A DNA stretch of 64,000 nt, taken from contig NZ_FNBH01000002.1 in NCBI RefSeq assembly GCF_900102265.1, forward strand, positions 310,001 to 374,000, in the 5' to 3' direction. The stretch's first letter is position 1. The number at the start of each line of letters is the position of its first letter. The translations under genes were made by a program, and so were the position numbers. The notes under the pieces were generated by a model. That model was not told the DNA's origin, searched no databases, and worked only from the letters and a program-made list of their open reading frames with translations. The DNA comes from Epilithonimonas hungarica. GTDB taxonomy: Bacteria; Bacteroidota; Bacteroidia; Flavobacteriales; Weeksellaceae. This document shows, one piece after another, positions 1 to 9,725 of this stretch.

Positions 1-41
1 AAAAATCGATAAATTTTGTTTCATTTGATTGAAAAAAAATT

Positions 42-49
42 TAGTTTTG
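42..49 (+). promoter_or_regulatory. -7 promoter element of fbp
   Basis: TAGTTTTG fits the Bacteroidota -7 consensus TAnnTTTG and lies 22 bases before the fbp start codon. Two TTTG candidates for the -33 element (15-18 and 24-27) are spaced 23 and 14 bases away, neither ideal, so only the -7 box is called. Confidence 0.4.
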
Positions 50-71
50 TAAAAAATCAAATCAACCAAAT

Positions 72-1091
72 ATGTCACAACAGGCTTTACAGACTTTAGG
101 GGAATTCATTATTGAAAAGCAAGATGATTTCAAGTATTCTACCGGAGAACTTTCCCGTCTCATCAGCTCTATAAGGATTGCCACAAAAATTGTAAATCGT
201 GAAGTCAACAAAGCTGGAATTGCCGACATTATTGGAAAAGTGGGTACGGAAAATATACAGGGAGAGGAACAACAAAAACTGGATGTTCTAGCCAACGATA
301 TCTTCATCGCAGCATTATCACAAAGAGAAGTGGTTTGCGGAATTGCGTCCGAAGAAAATGATGATTTCATCGAGGTCAAATGTACAGAAAACGCACACCT
401 TAGTAAATATGTGGTTTTGATCGATCCTTTGGATGGTTCTTCCAATATAGATGTGAACGTTTCCGTGGGAACCATTTTCTCTATCTACAGGAGAGTTTCT
501 GATCCAGGAAGTCCTGTAGAGCTTAGGGATTTTTTACAGAAAGGAGTGAATCAGGTAGCTGCTGGCTATGTGGTTTACGGATCTTCTACAATGATCGTTT
601 ACACAACCGGAAATGGCGTAAATGGATTTACGCTGGATCCCTCTATCGGTACCTATTATCTTTCTCATAAGGACATCAAGTTCCCAACTTCCGGTAAAAT
701 CTATTCTATAAACGAAGGAAATTATGCGAAGTTCCCACAAGGTGTGAAAGATTATATCAAATATTGTCAGGAAGAAGAAGACGACAGACCTTATACTTCA
801 AGATACATAGGTTCTTTGGTTTCTGATTTCCATAGAAATATGCTGAAGGGTGGAATTTATATTTATCCATCAACTTCACAATCTCCGAAAGGAAAACTAA
901 GATTGCTATATGAAGCTAATCCTATGGCATTTTTGACGGAGCAAGCAGGTGGAAAATGCAGTGATGGATTCAAAAGGATCATGGAAATTGAGCCGACAGA
1001 ATTGCATCAACGCATCCCTTTTTTCTGTGGAAGTGCTGCAATGGTGACAAAAGCAGAAGAATTCATGGCAAAAGCTGTAGATAAAAACTAA
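72..1091 (+). CDS. fbp: Fructose-1,6-bisphosphatase class I
   Basis: This cytoplasmic enzyme hydrolyses fructose-1,6-bisphosphate to fructose-6-phosphate in gluconeogenesis. The 339-residue length is normal for class I. The metal- and phosphate-binding signature [10 protein letters not shown] lies at about residue 118, and the substrate-site region includes [12 protein letters not shown] in the second half. The protein starts [12 protein letters not shown], which fits the family N-terminus. It is followed by its own terminator, so it appears to be transcribed alone. Gluconeogenesis fits with the glyoxylate-shunt genes at the far end of the window, since both are needed for growth on acetate or fatty acids, but there is no direct link in the DNA. 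Confidence 0.96.
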   Translation: MSQQALQTLGEFIIEKQDDFKYSTGELSRLISSIRIATKIVNREVNKAGIADIIGKVGTENIQGEEQQKLDVLANDIFIAALSQREVVCGIASEENDDFIEVKCTENAHLSKYVVLIDPLDGSSNIDVNVSVGTIFSIYRRVSDPGSPVELRDFLQKGVNQVAAGYVVYGSSTMIVYTTGNGVNGFTLDPSIGTYYLSHKDIKFPTSGKIYSINEGNYAKFPQGVKDYIKYCQEEEDDRPYTSRYIGSLVSDFHRNMLKGGIYIYPSTSQSPKGKLRLLYEANPMAFLTEQAGGKCSDGFKRIMEIEPTELHQRIPFFCGSAAMVTKAEEFMAKAVDKN

Positions 1092-1116
1092 GATTAAAAA
1101 TTATTTAAACAATACC

Positions 1117-1142
1117 AAAGGCCGATTTTATCGGTCTTTTCT
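1117..1142 (+). terminator. Terminator after fbp
   Basis: A ten-pair stem (AAAGGCCGAT against ATCGGTCTTT, one G-U pair) with a TTT loop is followed by a T-rich tail. It starts 26 bases after the fbp stop codon and ends just before the -7 box of menC. Confidence 0.75.
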
Positions 1143-1150
1143 TATTTTTG
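1143..1150 (+). promoter_or_regulatory. -7 promoter element of menC, very close to the start codon
   Basis: TATTTTTG matches TAnnTTTG and is followed by only four bases before the menC ATG. With a usual -7 to start-site distance the transcript would begin at or next to the ATG, that is, leaderless. No TTG is seen at the -33 distance. Confidence 0.45.
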
Positions 1151-1154
1151 CAGA

Positions 1155-2162
1155 ATGAAGACCGCAAAATTCCATCAATATATTCTGAATTTCAAACGTC
1201 CTGGCGGAACTTCGCGAGGCGTTCTCAACACCAAAGAAACTTACTTTATCGAAATCTTCGAAGATGACAAAAAAGGAATTGGAGAATGCTCCCTTTTCCG
1301 AGGATTGAGTTTTGATGACGATGATGATTATGAAGATGCCTTGGACTGGGCTTGTCGTAATATCAATTTGACATTGGGTGAATTACAGGAAGAACTCGTC
1401 AATCATCCTTCTATTATTTTTGGTATAGAGCAAGCTTTGCTTAATTTAGAACATCAGGGAGATCTCTATTTTCCAAGTGATTTTACAGAAGGAAAAAATT
1501 CGATTAAAATCAATGGATTGATCTGGATGGGAGATGCGGATTATATGCAATCTCAAATAGAGGAAAAATTAAACAACAATTTCACTTGCATCAAACTAAA
1601 AATCGGAACTGATTGGGATTCTGAAAAAGAAATATTAAAATCCATCAGAAAGAAATTCCCGAAAGATAAAATCGAGCTCCGTGTAGATGCAAACGGTGCT
1701 TTTTCTCCGGAGAAGGCTAAAATTGTCTTGCAAGAATTGGCAGATTTGGAGATTCATTCAATAGAACAACCAATACAAGCAGGAAACTGGAAAACAATGG
1801 CAGAACTTTGCGAAAACACACCAACTCCGATCGCCCTGGATGAAGAATTAATAGGTGTTTTGAATATCGAATCAAAAAAAGAACTTCTCAAAGAAATCAA
1901 TCCACAATATATTATTTTAAAACCAAGTTTGATTGGTGGATTTTCCGGTTCAGATGAATGGATTGCTTTAGCCGAAAAAAATAATATTGGCTGGTGGATT
2001 ACTTCTGCACTGGAAAGCAATATCGGTCTGAGTGCAATTGCTCAATATACTTACCTCAAGCAAAACCCGATGCCACAAGGCTTGGGAACTGGTGGGTTAT
2101 TCACCAATAATTTCGAGACGCCTTTGGTTCTGAAAGGTGAAAATCTTTGGTTCGAAAATTAG
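1155..2162 (+). CDS. menC: o-Succinylbenzoate synthase (enolase superfamily)
   Basis: MenC dehydrates SHCHC to o-succinylbenzoate in menaquinone biosynthesis, in the cytoplasm. The 335-residue protein has the enolase-superfamily layout: an N-terminal capping domain, then a barrel with the KxK base in IKLKIG (about residues 146-151), metal ligands in RVDANGAF, IEQPI and ALDEEL, and the second catalytic lysine in ILKPSLIGG. The ending GLGTGGLF is also typical of MenC. Other men genes are not in the window. A dipeptide epimerase or another enolase-superfamily role is the alternative; the short ALDEEL and LKPSLIGG motifs favour MenC. Confidence 0.85.
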   Translation: MKTAKFHQYILNFKRPGGTSRGVLNTKETYFIEIFEDDKKGIGECSLFRGLSFDDDDDYEDALDWACRNINLTLGELQEELVNHPSIIFGIEQALLNLEHQGDLYFPSDFTEGKNSIKINGLIWMGDADYMQSQIEEKLNNNFTCIKLKIGTDWDSEKEILKSIRKKFPKDKIELRVDANGAFSPEKAKIVLQELADLEIHSIEQPIQAGNWKTMAELCENTPTPIALDEELIGVLNIESKKELLKEINPQYIILKPSLIGGFSGSDEWIALAEKNNIGWWITSALESNIGLSAIAQYTYLKQNPMPQGLGTGGLFTNNFETPLVLKGENLWFEN

Positions 2163-2224
2163 ATTACAGTAATTTCAGTTTGTTGTAACTATATCATATC
2201 CGGCACTACTTATTATTAAAAAAT

Positions 2225-2938
2225 ATGAAAACATTTCTTTTCCTTTTAATAATTGGCAGTGCCAGTTTTTTTTCTGCACAGAATATCCTTTCGCCATCCA
2301 ATATCAGGCTTGATTCAAAATACATTCAAAATGAGTCTTCCGAAGTAAGCTGGTCCATCGAAAATGCTGGTTCAAAAATAGAAATCGGCAAAGTAATAAC
2401 TGAGTTTAAGAAATTAAATAAAAAAGACCTTCTTATAAAAACAACCGTCAAAATGAAACAAGTTTCTGAAGCTTGGGTAGACTCAACCATTATCAAGATT
2501 TCAGATTTCCAGCCGATTTATCATTCGTCATTTAATTCTATGAGAGATATGTCGCTGAGATTTACCAAAAACAAAGTGATCGGCTATTATCTTGATAAAA
2601 AAACTCAGAAAAAAGATATCATTAATGAAATCACAACTTCATCATATTTTGACAGCAACAGTTATCCCGCATTAATTAGATTTTTGCCTTTCAAAGAAAG
2701 CTACACAACTGAAATATCAATTTTCGACTATAATCCAACAGCGAAAAAAGGTGTCATTAAAGCCTACATAGAAAAGGTAGAAAAAGGAGAATACAATGGA
2801 AAGAAAGTTTGGATCGTAAAAATAACGGATGATATCCAGGATAGAAAGTCTGAGAGCACATATTATATTGATTCGGCTACAAGAAAAGTTTTGAAGCAGG
2901 AGATCAATGCAAACGGAAAAAGAATGACGATCGAATAA
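2225..2938 (+). CDS. Secreted protein of unknown function (DUF3108-like)
   Basis: I cannot assign a function. The 237-residue protein has a Sec signal peptide (MKTFLFLLIIGSASFFSAQ, cleavage near residue 19). The mature part is soluble, rich in beta strands and in Lys/Glu. The pattern of a beta-rich fold ending in a conserved tyrosine strand (TYYIDSATRKVLKQE) resembles periplasmic DUF3108-type proteins, which is a resemblance only. It follows menC by 62 bases on the same strand and may be co-transcribed. No lipobox is present, so it is probably periplasmic or secreted. Confidence 0.7.
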   Translation: MKTFLFLLIIGSASFFSAQNILSPSNIRLDSKYIQNESSEVSWSIENAGSKIEIGKVITEFKKLNKKDLLIKTTVKMKQVSEAWVDSTIIKISDFQPIYHSSFNSMRDMSLRFTKNKVIGYYLDKKTQKKDIINEITTSSYFDSNSYPALIRFLPFKESYTTEISIFDYNPTAKKGVIKAYIEKVEKGEYNGKKVWIVKITDDIQDRKSESTYYIDSATRKVLKQEINANGKRMTIE

Positions 2939-3053
2939 AATTCTTTCCAACGAAATCTACCATTCGGTCAACTTTTTCTGCCAAAATTTCACTCCACAAA
3001 TAAAAGTCTGCCAAATTTAACCATCAGCTATGGACTATTTACCATCAAACGCG

Positions 3054-3070
3054 TTGGCACAATCTTGGAG
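3054..3070 (+). promoter_or_regulatory. Possible sigma-54-type promoter of groESL
   Basis: TTGGCAC at 3054-3060 followed by AATCTTGGAG gives GG-N10-GA, one base from the sigma-54 pattern TGGCAC-N4-TTGCA (GG-N10-GC). It lies about 40 bases before the groES start, a usable distance. There is no clear CIRCE repeat and no good TAnnTTTG box in the same stretch. This is a motif match read by eye. Confidence 0.35.
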
Positions 3071-3109
3071 AATTCTGAGGCAGAATAACATTTAAAAATT
3101 TATAATAAT

Positions 3110-3388
3110 ATGTCAGTAAATTTTAAACCATTATCAGACAGAGTTTTGGTAGAACCAACTCCAGCTGAAACTAAAACAGCATCAGGACTTATCATCCCGG
3201 ACACCGCAAAGGAAAAACCACAAGAAGGAACTGTCGTAGCAGTTGGTCCTGGAAAAAAAGATGAACCTACAACTGTAAAAGTGGGTGACAAAGTTCTCTA
3301 TGGAAAATATTCCGGAACCGAATTAAAATTTGAAGGCAAAGATTATTTAATTGTAAAAGAGGGAGACCTTTTAGGCATCATCGGGTAA
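3110..3388 (+). CDS. groS: Co-chaperonin GroES
   Basis: GroES caps the GroEL cage during ATP-driven protein folding in the cytoplasm. At 92 residues it has the normal length, begins [16 protein letters not shown], and has the mobile-loop region ([19 protein letters not shown], about residues 20-38) and the GKYSGTEL turn. It is the first gene of the groES-groEL operon, with 106 bases to the true groEL start. Confidence 0.98.
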   Translation: MSVNFKPLSDRVLVEPTPAETKTASGLIIPDTAKEKPQEGTVVAVGPGKKDEPTTVKVGDKVLYGKYSGTELKFEGKDYLIVKEGDLLGIIG

Positions 3389-3393
3389 TAATT

Positions 3394-5117
<1,724 letters not shown>

Positions 5118-5150
5118 CGGTCAGCGACCGAGGCAAATTATAAAAATAAA

Positions 5151-5178
5151 CCGTTCAGATTTTTCTGAGCGGTTTTTT
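5151..5178 (+). terminator. Terminator of groES-groEL
   Basis: CCGTTCAG pairs with CTGAGCGG (one G-U pair) around a six-base A/T loop, followed by TTTTTT and a long T-rich tail. It begins 34 bases after the groEL stop codon. Confidence 0.88.
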
Positions 5179-5297
5179 ATTTGATTTTTTATTTTTACAT
5201 TGGAAGAAAATTCTTCTTATTGAAAAAGGAATTATTAAGCAAAATGTCCTCTCTGGAGAAAACATTGATCACAGAGTAATAACACTGATAGAATAAA

Positions 5298-5329
5298 CAA
5301 AAAAAGCCAATCAAAATTTGATTGGCTTT
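5298..5329 (-). terminator. Terminator of the rlpA-like gene
   Basis: A 13-pair perfect stem (arms around AAGCCAATCAAA and TTTGATTGGCTT) is flanked on the plus strand by a seven-A run, which becomes the U tract for minus-strand transcription. It lies about 20 bases beyond the stop codon of the 5350-5718 gene. Confidence 0.85.
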
Positions 5330-5349
5330 AACTTTAAAATAAGTTGAAC

Positions 5350-5718
5350 TTAGTCGATAATTTCGTATTCAATTGCGATTGTACCCTTTCTGGTATCTGC
5401 TATTGAACTAAATGCAGCTTTAGATAGATCAAAGGCTCTTGAAGAATGATAAGGACCTCTGTCATTTACCTTCACTACAACACTTTTCCCTGAAATCAAA
5501 TTAGTAATCTTTACTTCTGTTCCAAAAGGAAGGGTTTTGTTGGCAGCGGTTAACTCTTTGTTACTGAAAATTTCTCCGCTCGCTGTTTTTCTACCATTAA
5601 ACTTATCGTGGTAGTACGATGCAAAACTTGTTTTGGCATCTGTGGCATAACTCTTGAAAGAGTAAATACCAAGTGTTGAAATCATCATTATGACTACAAG
5701 AAAGATTCTTTTTATCAT
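5350..5718 (-). CDS. RlpA-like septal ring protein (double-psi beta-barrel)
   Basis: A short (122-residue) exported protein made of a signal peptide (about residues 1-25) and one RlpA-type double-psi beta-barrel. Family motifs are visible: ASYYHDKFNGRKTASGE, LTAANKTLPFGT, VKVNDRGPY and the AFDLSKAAF helix. Some RlpA proteins are lytic transglycosylases acting on peptidoglycan lacking stem peptides; the DRGPY region carries the presumed catalytic aspartate. The SPOR domain found in longer RlpA proteins is absent and there is no lipobox, so septal targeting cannot be claimed. It is transcribed alone. Confidence 0.85.
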   Translation of the reverse strand: MIKRIFLVVIMMISTLGIYSFKSYATDAKTSFASYYHDKFNGRKTASGEIFSNKELTAANKTLPFGTEVKITNLISGKSVVVKVNDRGPYHSSRAFDLSKAAFSSIADTRKGTIAIEYEIID

Positions 5719-5746
5719 TTTGAATATTTATTGGGTTTTGACTTCG

Positions 5747-5754
5747 CAAAGATA
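5747..5754 (-). promoter_or_regulatory. -7 promoter element of the rlpA-like gene
   Basis: On the minus strand TATCTTTG matches TAnnTTTG, 28 bases before the start codon. A TTCG at the -33 distance overlaps one arm of the inverted repeat at 5770-5800. Confidence 0.5.
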
Positions 5755-5769
5755 CTGGGAATGGCTTTT

Positions 5770-5800
5770 CGAACCTCACTTTTCTCGAAATCGAGGTTCG
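5770..5800. promoter_or_regulatory. Inverted repeat at the rlpA-like promoter
   Basis: CGAACCTC (5770-5777) and GAGGTTCG (5793-5800) are perfect eight-base arms 15 bases apart. The near arm covers the expected -33 position of the rlpA-like promoter. An operator is plausible; no regulator is identified. Confidence 0.4.
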
Positions 5801-6195
5801 TTTATGATAAAACTGAAATAACAATCCTCTACAACCACCTACTATAAGCAAATTACAGGATTTGTTAAAAAATGTTAATTTAATGTAAACCTTGTTAATT
5901 AAATAAAGCTAATTAAAAAAAGGGAAAACTATCAATCAACTAATAATCAATATTTTACATTAAAACCAATTGTTTATAAATAAAAAAAATTTTAATCATT
6001 AAACAATTTATAGAGCTTTTTAGCTAAAATAATTTAAACTAAAACTATAATAATAAAATTTTAAATCATAAATAACTTGCATTAATATAAAATTCACAAT
6101 ATTTTAAATAAAACCATGATACAAAGTGGTAACAATAATTTAAGATACTAAATATCAACACTTTAAATAAAATTGATTAAAATTTTAACAGAAAC

Positions 6196-6223
6196 AAAAA
6201 AAGCCTTCAGTTTTTGAAGGCTT
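6196..6223 (-). terminator. Terminator of rimO
   Basis: AAGCCTTCA (6201-6209) pairs with TGAAGGCTT (6215-6223). The A run on the plus-strand left side gives a U tract in the minus-strand transcript. It lies about 20 bases past the rimO stop codon. Confidence 0.85.
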
Positions 6224-6243
6224 AATTATTTTTTAAAATTGGA

Positions 6244-7545
6244 CTATACCAACTCTCCTATCAGATCATAGTCTTCTGCAGAGGTAATCTTCACGTTTGC
6301 AAATTCCCCGATAGAGATGTAAACATCTTTTGCAGGAACCAAAACCGTATTATCAACATCTGGCGAGTCATACTCTGTCCTTCCTACGAAATAATCACCT
6401 TCTTTCCTGTCAAAAATACATTTGAAGGTCTTTCCTACCTTCTCTTGATTTTTCTCCCAAGAGATTTGTTGCTGGATCTCCATGATCTCCTCTACTCTCT
6501 TCTGCTTCACATCATCCGAAATGTTATCTTCCAAAACATAAGCAGTCGTATTTTCCTCATGAGAGTAAGTAAAACACCCCAAACGGTCGAATCTCTGGTC
6601 TCTAACCCACTGTTTCAATTCTTCGAACCTCTCCTCTGTTTCGCCAGGAAATCCAACAATTAAAGTTGTTCTGATAGCCATATCCGGAACCTTTTCACGG
6701 AATTTGTCAAGAAGTGTATTTGTTTTTTCGAATGTTGTCCCTCGTTTCATAGCCTTCAACAATTCTGTATTGATGTGCTGCAAAGGGATATCAATATAGT
6801 TACATATCTTTGGTTCTGTTCTGATAATATCCAGAACATCCTCAGGAAAACCTGTCGGGAAAGCGTAATGAAGCCTGATCCATTCTATTCCTTCTACTTT
6901 TATTAATTCTTGAAGCAATTCTCCAAGCGCTCTTTTCTTATAAATATCAAGTCCGTAAAAGGTTAAATCTTGAGCAATAAGAATCAATTCCTTCACTCCC
7001 TTTTTAGCCAGTTTTTGCGTCTCTATCACTAATTTTTCTATTGGAGTAGAAATATGATTTCCTCTCATCAATGGAATTGCACAGAAAGAGCAAGGTCTGT
7101 CGCAACCTTCAGAAATTTTAAGATAAGCATAATGCTTTGGAGTAGTTGTTAATCTTTCTCCAACCAATTCGTGCTTATAATCTGCGCCAAGGTGTTTCAA
7201 TAGAATAGGAAGGTCTCTGGTTCCAAAATATTGGTCGACATCTGGAATTTCTTTCATCAAATCCGGTTTATATCTTTCAGAAAGACAGCCTGTCACGAAA
7301 ACTTTCTCAACAATTCCCTGGTTTTTAAGATCTACATACTCGAGGATCGTGTTGATGCTTTCTTCTTTTGCATTATCAATAAATCCACAAGTATTGATTA
7401 CCACAACATCGCCTTTTTCCTCGTGCACCACTTTTTTCCCATTAGCTTCCAGCTGCCCCATCAAAACTTCTGAGTCATAGACATTTTTGGAACATCCAAG
7501 GGTTACAATATTTATTTTTTTCTTACCAGTTGATTTAGTGCGCAT
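6244..7545 (-). CDS. rimO: Ribosomal protein S12 methylthiotransferase RimO
   Basis: RimO is a radical-SAM enzyme with two 4Fe-4S clusters that adds a methylthio group to an aspartate of ribosomal protein S12. The 433-residue protein has the N-terminal MTTase domain with three cluster cysteines (C18 in TLGCSKN, C53 in NTCGF, C87 in VTGCLSE), the radical-SAM motif CDRPCSFC (C148, C152, C155) and a C-terminal TRAM domain of about 65 residues. CSKN rather than the MiaB-type motif and the overall length favour RimO over MiaB. It is a single-gene unit with its own promoter and terminator. Confidence 0.95.
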   Translation of the reverse strand: MRTKSTGKKKINIVTLGCSKNVYDSEVLMGQLEANGKKVVHEEKGDVVVINTCGFIDNAKEESINTILEYVDLKNQGIVEKVFVTGCLSERYKPDLMKEIPDVDQYFGTRDLPILLKHLGADYKHELVGERLTTTPKHYAYLKISEGCDRPCSFCAIPLMRGNHISTPIEKLVIETQKLAKKGVKELILIAQDLTFYGLDIYKKRALGELLQELIKVEGIEWIRLHYAFPTGFPEDVLDIIRTEPKICNYIDIPLQHINTELLKAMKRGTTFEKTNTLLDKFREKVPDMAIRTTLIVGFPGETEERFEELKQWVRDQRFDRLGCFTYSHEENTTAYVLEDNISDDVKQKRVEEIMEIQQQISWEKNQEKVGKTFKCIFDRKEGDYFVGRTEYDSPDVDNTVLVPAKDVYISIGEFANVKITSAEDYDLIGELV

Positions 7546-7564
7546 TCGTAAAATTTTGAGACTG

Positions 7565-7592
7565 CAAATTTAGCAATAAAAAAAAGAACCAA
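7565..7592 (-). promoter_or_regulatory. Promoter of rimO
   Basis: On the minus strand TTG (7590-7592), a 17-base spacer and TAAATTTG (7565-7572) give a full TTG-N17-TAnnTTTG flavobacterial promoter. The start codon is 20 bases past the -7 box. The -33 element lies inside the stem of the terminator of the upstream gene, so the two signals share bases. Confidence 0.7.
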
Positions 7593-7604
7593 AATTGGTT
7601 CTTT
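7578..7604 (-). terminator. Terminator of the WcaJ-type transferase gene
   Basis: AAAGAACCAA (7583-7592) and TTGGTTCTTT (7595-7604) form a perfect ten-pair stem with a plus-strand A run beside it. It marks the end of the polysaccharide locus, about 30 bases after the stop codon at 7636. Confidence 0.85.
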
Positions 7605-7635
7605 CTATTTAGATTGTTTAAAAACAAATTGTTTT

Positions 7636-9027
7636 TTAGTACGCTTGTTCGTCTCCTTTCACAATATTGTAGAACGTAAGGAAAATAATTTTCAGATCCA
7701 GGAAAAAAGACCAATTCTGGATATACCAAATATCCTTGCTTACTCTTTTCTCCATATCGGCATCAGAAAAAATCTCTCCTCTCGAGCCCATTACTTGTGC
7801 CCAACCAGTAATTCCTGGTTTTATCATATGCCTAAGCATATATTTCCTAGTGATCTTAGAATATTGCTCTGTTTGAGAAAGCATATGAGGTCTGGGGCCA
7901 ACAACAGACATTTGTCCTAAAAGAACATTGATAAACTGTGGCAATTCATCAATACTCGTTTTTCTCATAAATGCTCCGAATTTTGTAATTCTACTATCAC
8001 CTTTTTTTGCACTTTGATGATCGGCTATTGAATTGACAGCCATACTTCTGAACTTTATACAACTGAATGGTTCATTTTTAATTCCAGATCTTTTTTGTAG
8101 GAAAAATACCGGGCCTTTGCTTTCTAATTTAATAATAACTGCAATTAGCGGTATAAGCCATATCAATATAAAAATAAAGACCAGGAAAGAAAAAACAACA
8201 TCGAAAGTTCTTTTTAATAATTGGTTCTCTTGGGTAGATAATGGCTCCGGCATCAATTTGAGGAAAGGTACACCATTTATCATACTAAATGAATGTGGCC
8301 CTATATTGATATATTTAAAGTCAGGAACCATGTAGACCCTTATCATTTTATGCTCAGATATCTGAACTATATTATCAAAGAGTTCTGGATCTATAGAATT
8401 ATCACAAAGGATAATGTTATCTATTTTGCCTGTTTCCAGATCTTCGAAAAGCGTGTTGACATCTCCCAGATTTTTTCCTTTCTTGACAGTATTTTCCAAA
8501 GTATAAAAACCTCTGATCCCCATGGTAGACCTAATATCTTCATTAGAAAGAATCGTTTCGGAAAAATTATTCTTACCTATCAGAATTGTGTTTACAGTAT
8601 TAATTCTTCTATTGATCTTGATCCTATATCGCTTTCTGATCAAGAAAATGATGATCCTGGACAATACCATAGATGAAATCACTAACGCCAGATAATTTAT
8701 AGAAAACCAAATACTTACAGATTCTGAATAAATCAGGGTAATATAAAGAAGAAAGAATATAATAAAGATGATAAGGGCTTTTGACAAAGTACTAAAATGC
8801 TTTGCCGAATCTCTATAATAGGAATCTTTGTAAAGCTTTACCAATTTGGAAATAATGTACCACGAAAAGTTAAGAATCAACAATTGTGTTTTATAATCTG
8901 TACCTATTTGGATACTTTCTGGCTGTGTTATAAAAAAATTAATACCCAGCAGAAAGAAAAGATTAATAATAATATAATCTCCTAGTACTAGAAATCGAGT
9001 TAATTTTCTTAGGAAAAAAAGAGGCAT
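7636..9027 (-). CDS. Undecaprenyl-phosphate sugar phosphotransferase (WcaJ/WbaP type)
   Basis: This is a polytopic phosphoglycosyl transferase that moves a sugar-1-phosphate from a nucleotide sugar to undecaprenyl phosphate, the first step of repeat-unit synthesis. The 463 residues hold about four N-terminal membrane helices, a CoA-binding-like Rossmann region (about 130-260), a further membrane hairpin (about 290-310), and the catalytic C-terminal domain with the Asp-Glu dyad in SIDELPQ, VGPRPHML, and KPGITGWAQ. It is the last gene of the minus-strand polysaccharide locus, with its own possible promoter and a strong terminator. The donor sugar (glucose or galactose in relatives) cannot be read from the sequence. 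Confidence 0.92.
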   Translation of the reverse strand: MPLFFLRKLTRFLVLGDYIIINLFFLLGINFFITQPESIQIGTDYKTQLLILNFSWYIISKLVKLYKDSYYRDSAKHFSTLSKALIIFIIFFLLYITLIYSESVSIWFSINYLALVISSMVLSRIIIFLIRKRYRIKINRRINTVNTILIGKNNFSETILSNEDIRSTMGIRGFYTLENTVKKGKNLGDVNTLFEDLETGKIDNIILCDNSIDPELFDNIVQISEHKMIRVYMVPDFKYINIGPHSFSMINGVPFLKLMPEPLSTQENQLLKRTFDVVFSFLVFIFILIWLIPLIAVIIKLESKGPVFFLQKRSGIKNEPFSCIKFRSMAVNSIADHQSAKKGDSRITKFGAFMRKTSIDELPQFINVLLGQMSVVGPRPHMLSQTEQYSKITRKYMLRHMIKPGITGWAQVMGSRGEIFSDADMEKRVSKDIWYIQNWSFFLDLKIIFLTFYNIVKGDEQAY

Positions 9028-9104
9028 AATCTAAAATACAGTCTTATATATTTTAATTTTCTTTATTGGATTAAAATACTTGCCCAACTAAACAATGTAT
9101 AATT

Positions 9105-9112
9105 CAAATATA
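9105..9112 (-). promoter_or_regulatory. -7 element upstream of the WcaJ-type gene
   Basis: TATATTTG on the minus strand, in the 141-base gap between rfbC and the transferase gene, with no TTG at the normal -33 distance. It implies a leader of about 70 bases. Weak call. Confidence 0.3.
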
Positions 9113-9168
9113 ACAATATTTTATAAATGGGGAATATTTTACAAAGAAGATAAAAAATTAAACAAATT

Positions 9169-9714
9169 TTAAAAATTATGGTCGTCAAACGTGGAAAGAA
9201 CAGCATCCTTATCAGACAATATAATATCCTCTGAAGGAAGTTGCCAATCTATTTTGAGTTTCTCATCATTCCATAAAACGCCACCTTCGGAGTTTTTGTT
9301 GTAAAAATTATCACATTTATATGCAAAAACAGCAGTCTCACTTAAAACAGAAAAACCGTGCCCAAAACCTCTTGGCACATATAATTGTAATTTATTTTCA
9401 GGCGTTAGTTCCACTCCGAACCATTGCCCGAAAGTTGGGGAATCTTCTCTTAGATCCACAGCCACATCATAAACTTTACCTTCCAGGCAAGAAACCAATT
9501 TAGCTTGTGCATGTTCTCCTTTCTGCAAATGAATTCCACGTAGAACGCCATAGGACGATTTAGAAATATTATCCTGGACAAAATGACCATTTTGCCCCGT
9601 TAGCTTTTCAAATTTCTCTTCATTATATTTTTCGAAAAAATATCCTCTATCATCTTCAAAAATTGTTGGTTCAATGATATAGCAATCTTTAAGAGGTGTG
9701 TTTTTTATCTTCAT
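9169..9714 (-). CDS. rfbC: dTDP-4-dehydrorhamnose 3,5-epimerase family protein
   Basis: RfbC/RmlC epimerises C3 and C5 of a dTDP-4-keto-6-deoxyhexose, the third step of dTDP-L-rhamnose synthesis. The 181-residue cupin shows the family signatures GYFFEKYNEEKF, the catalytic histidine in LRGIHLQ, the substrate loop VDLREDSPTFG and YVPRGFGHGF. rmlA, rmlB and rmlD are not in this window, so they must lie elsewhere or the enzyme serves a related dTDP-6-deoxy sugar. It follows the TagD-like gene by 11 bases, in the same orientation, so the two are probably co-transcribed. Confidence 0.92.
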   Translation of the reverse strand: MKIKNTPLKDCYIIEPTIFEDDRGYFFEKYNEEKFEKLTGQNGHFVQDNISKSSYGVLRGIHLQKGEHAQAKLVSCLEGKVYDVAVDLREDSPTFGQWFGVELTPENKLQLYVPRGFGHGFSVLSETAVFAYKCDNFYNKNSEGGVLWNDEKLKIDWQLPSEDIILSDKDAVLSTFDDHNF

Positions 9715-9725
9715 ACATTGTTTTA

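Larger units (their letters stand above)
5719..6243. other. Gene-free spacer between rlpA-like gene and rimO
   Basis: The first 140 bases hold the rlpA-like promoter region with a GAACCTC/GAGGTTC inverted repeat, and the last 50 bases hold the rimO terminator. The roughly 340 bases between are almost pure A/T with no credible ORF, RNA gene or GC-containing hairpin. Confidence 0.7.

Noticed and set aside
5855-6195. A hidden small RNA in the very A/T-rich spacer before rimO's terminator
   Set aside because: No promoter-plus-terminator pair or GC-containing stem is visible, so nothing can be supported.
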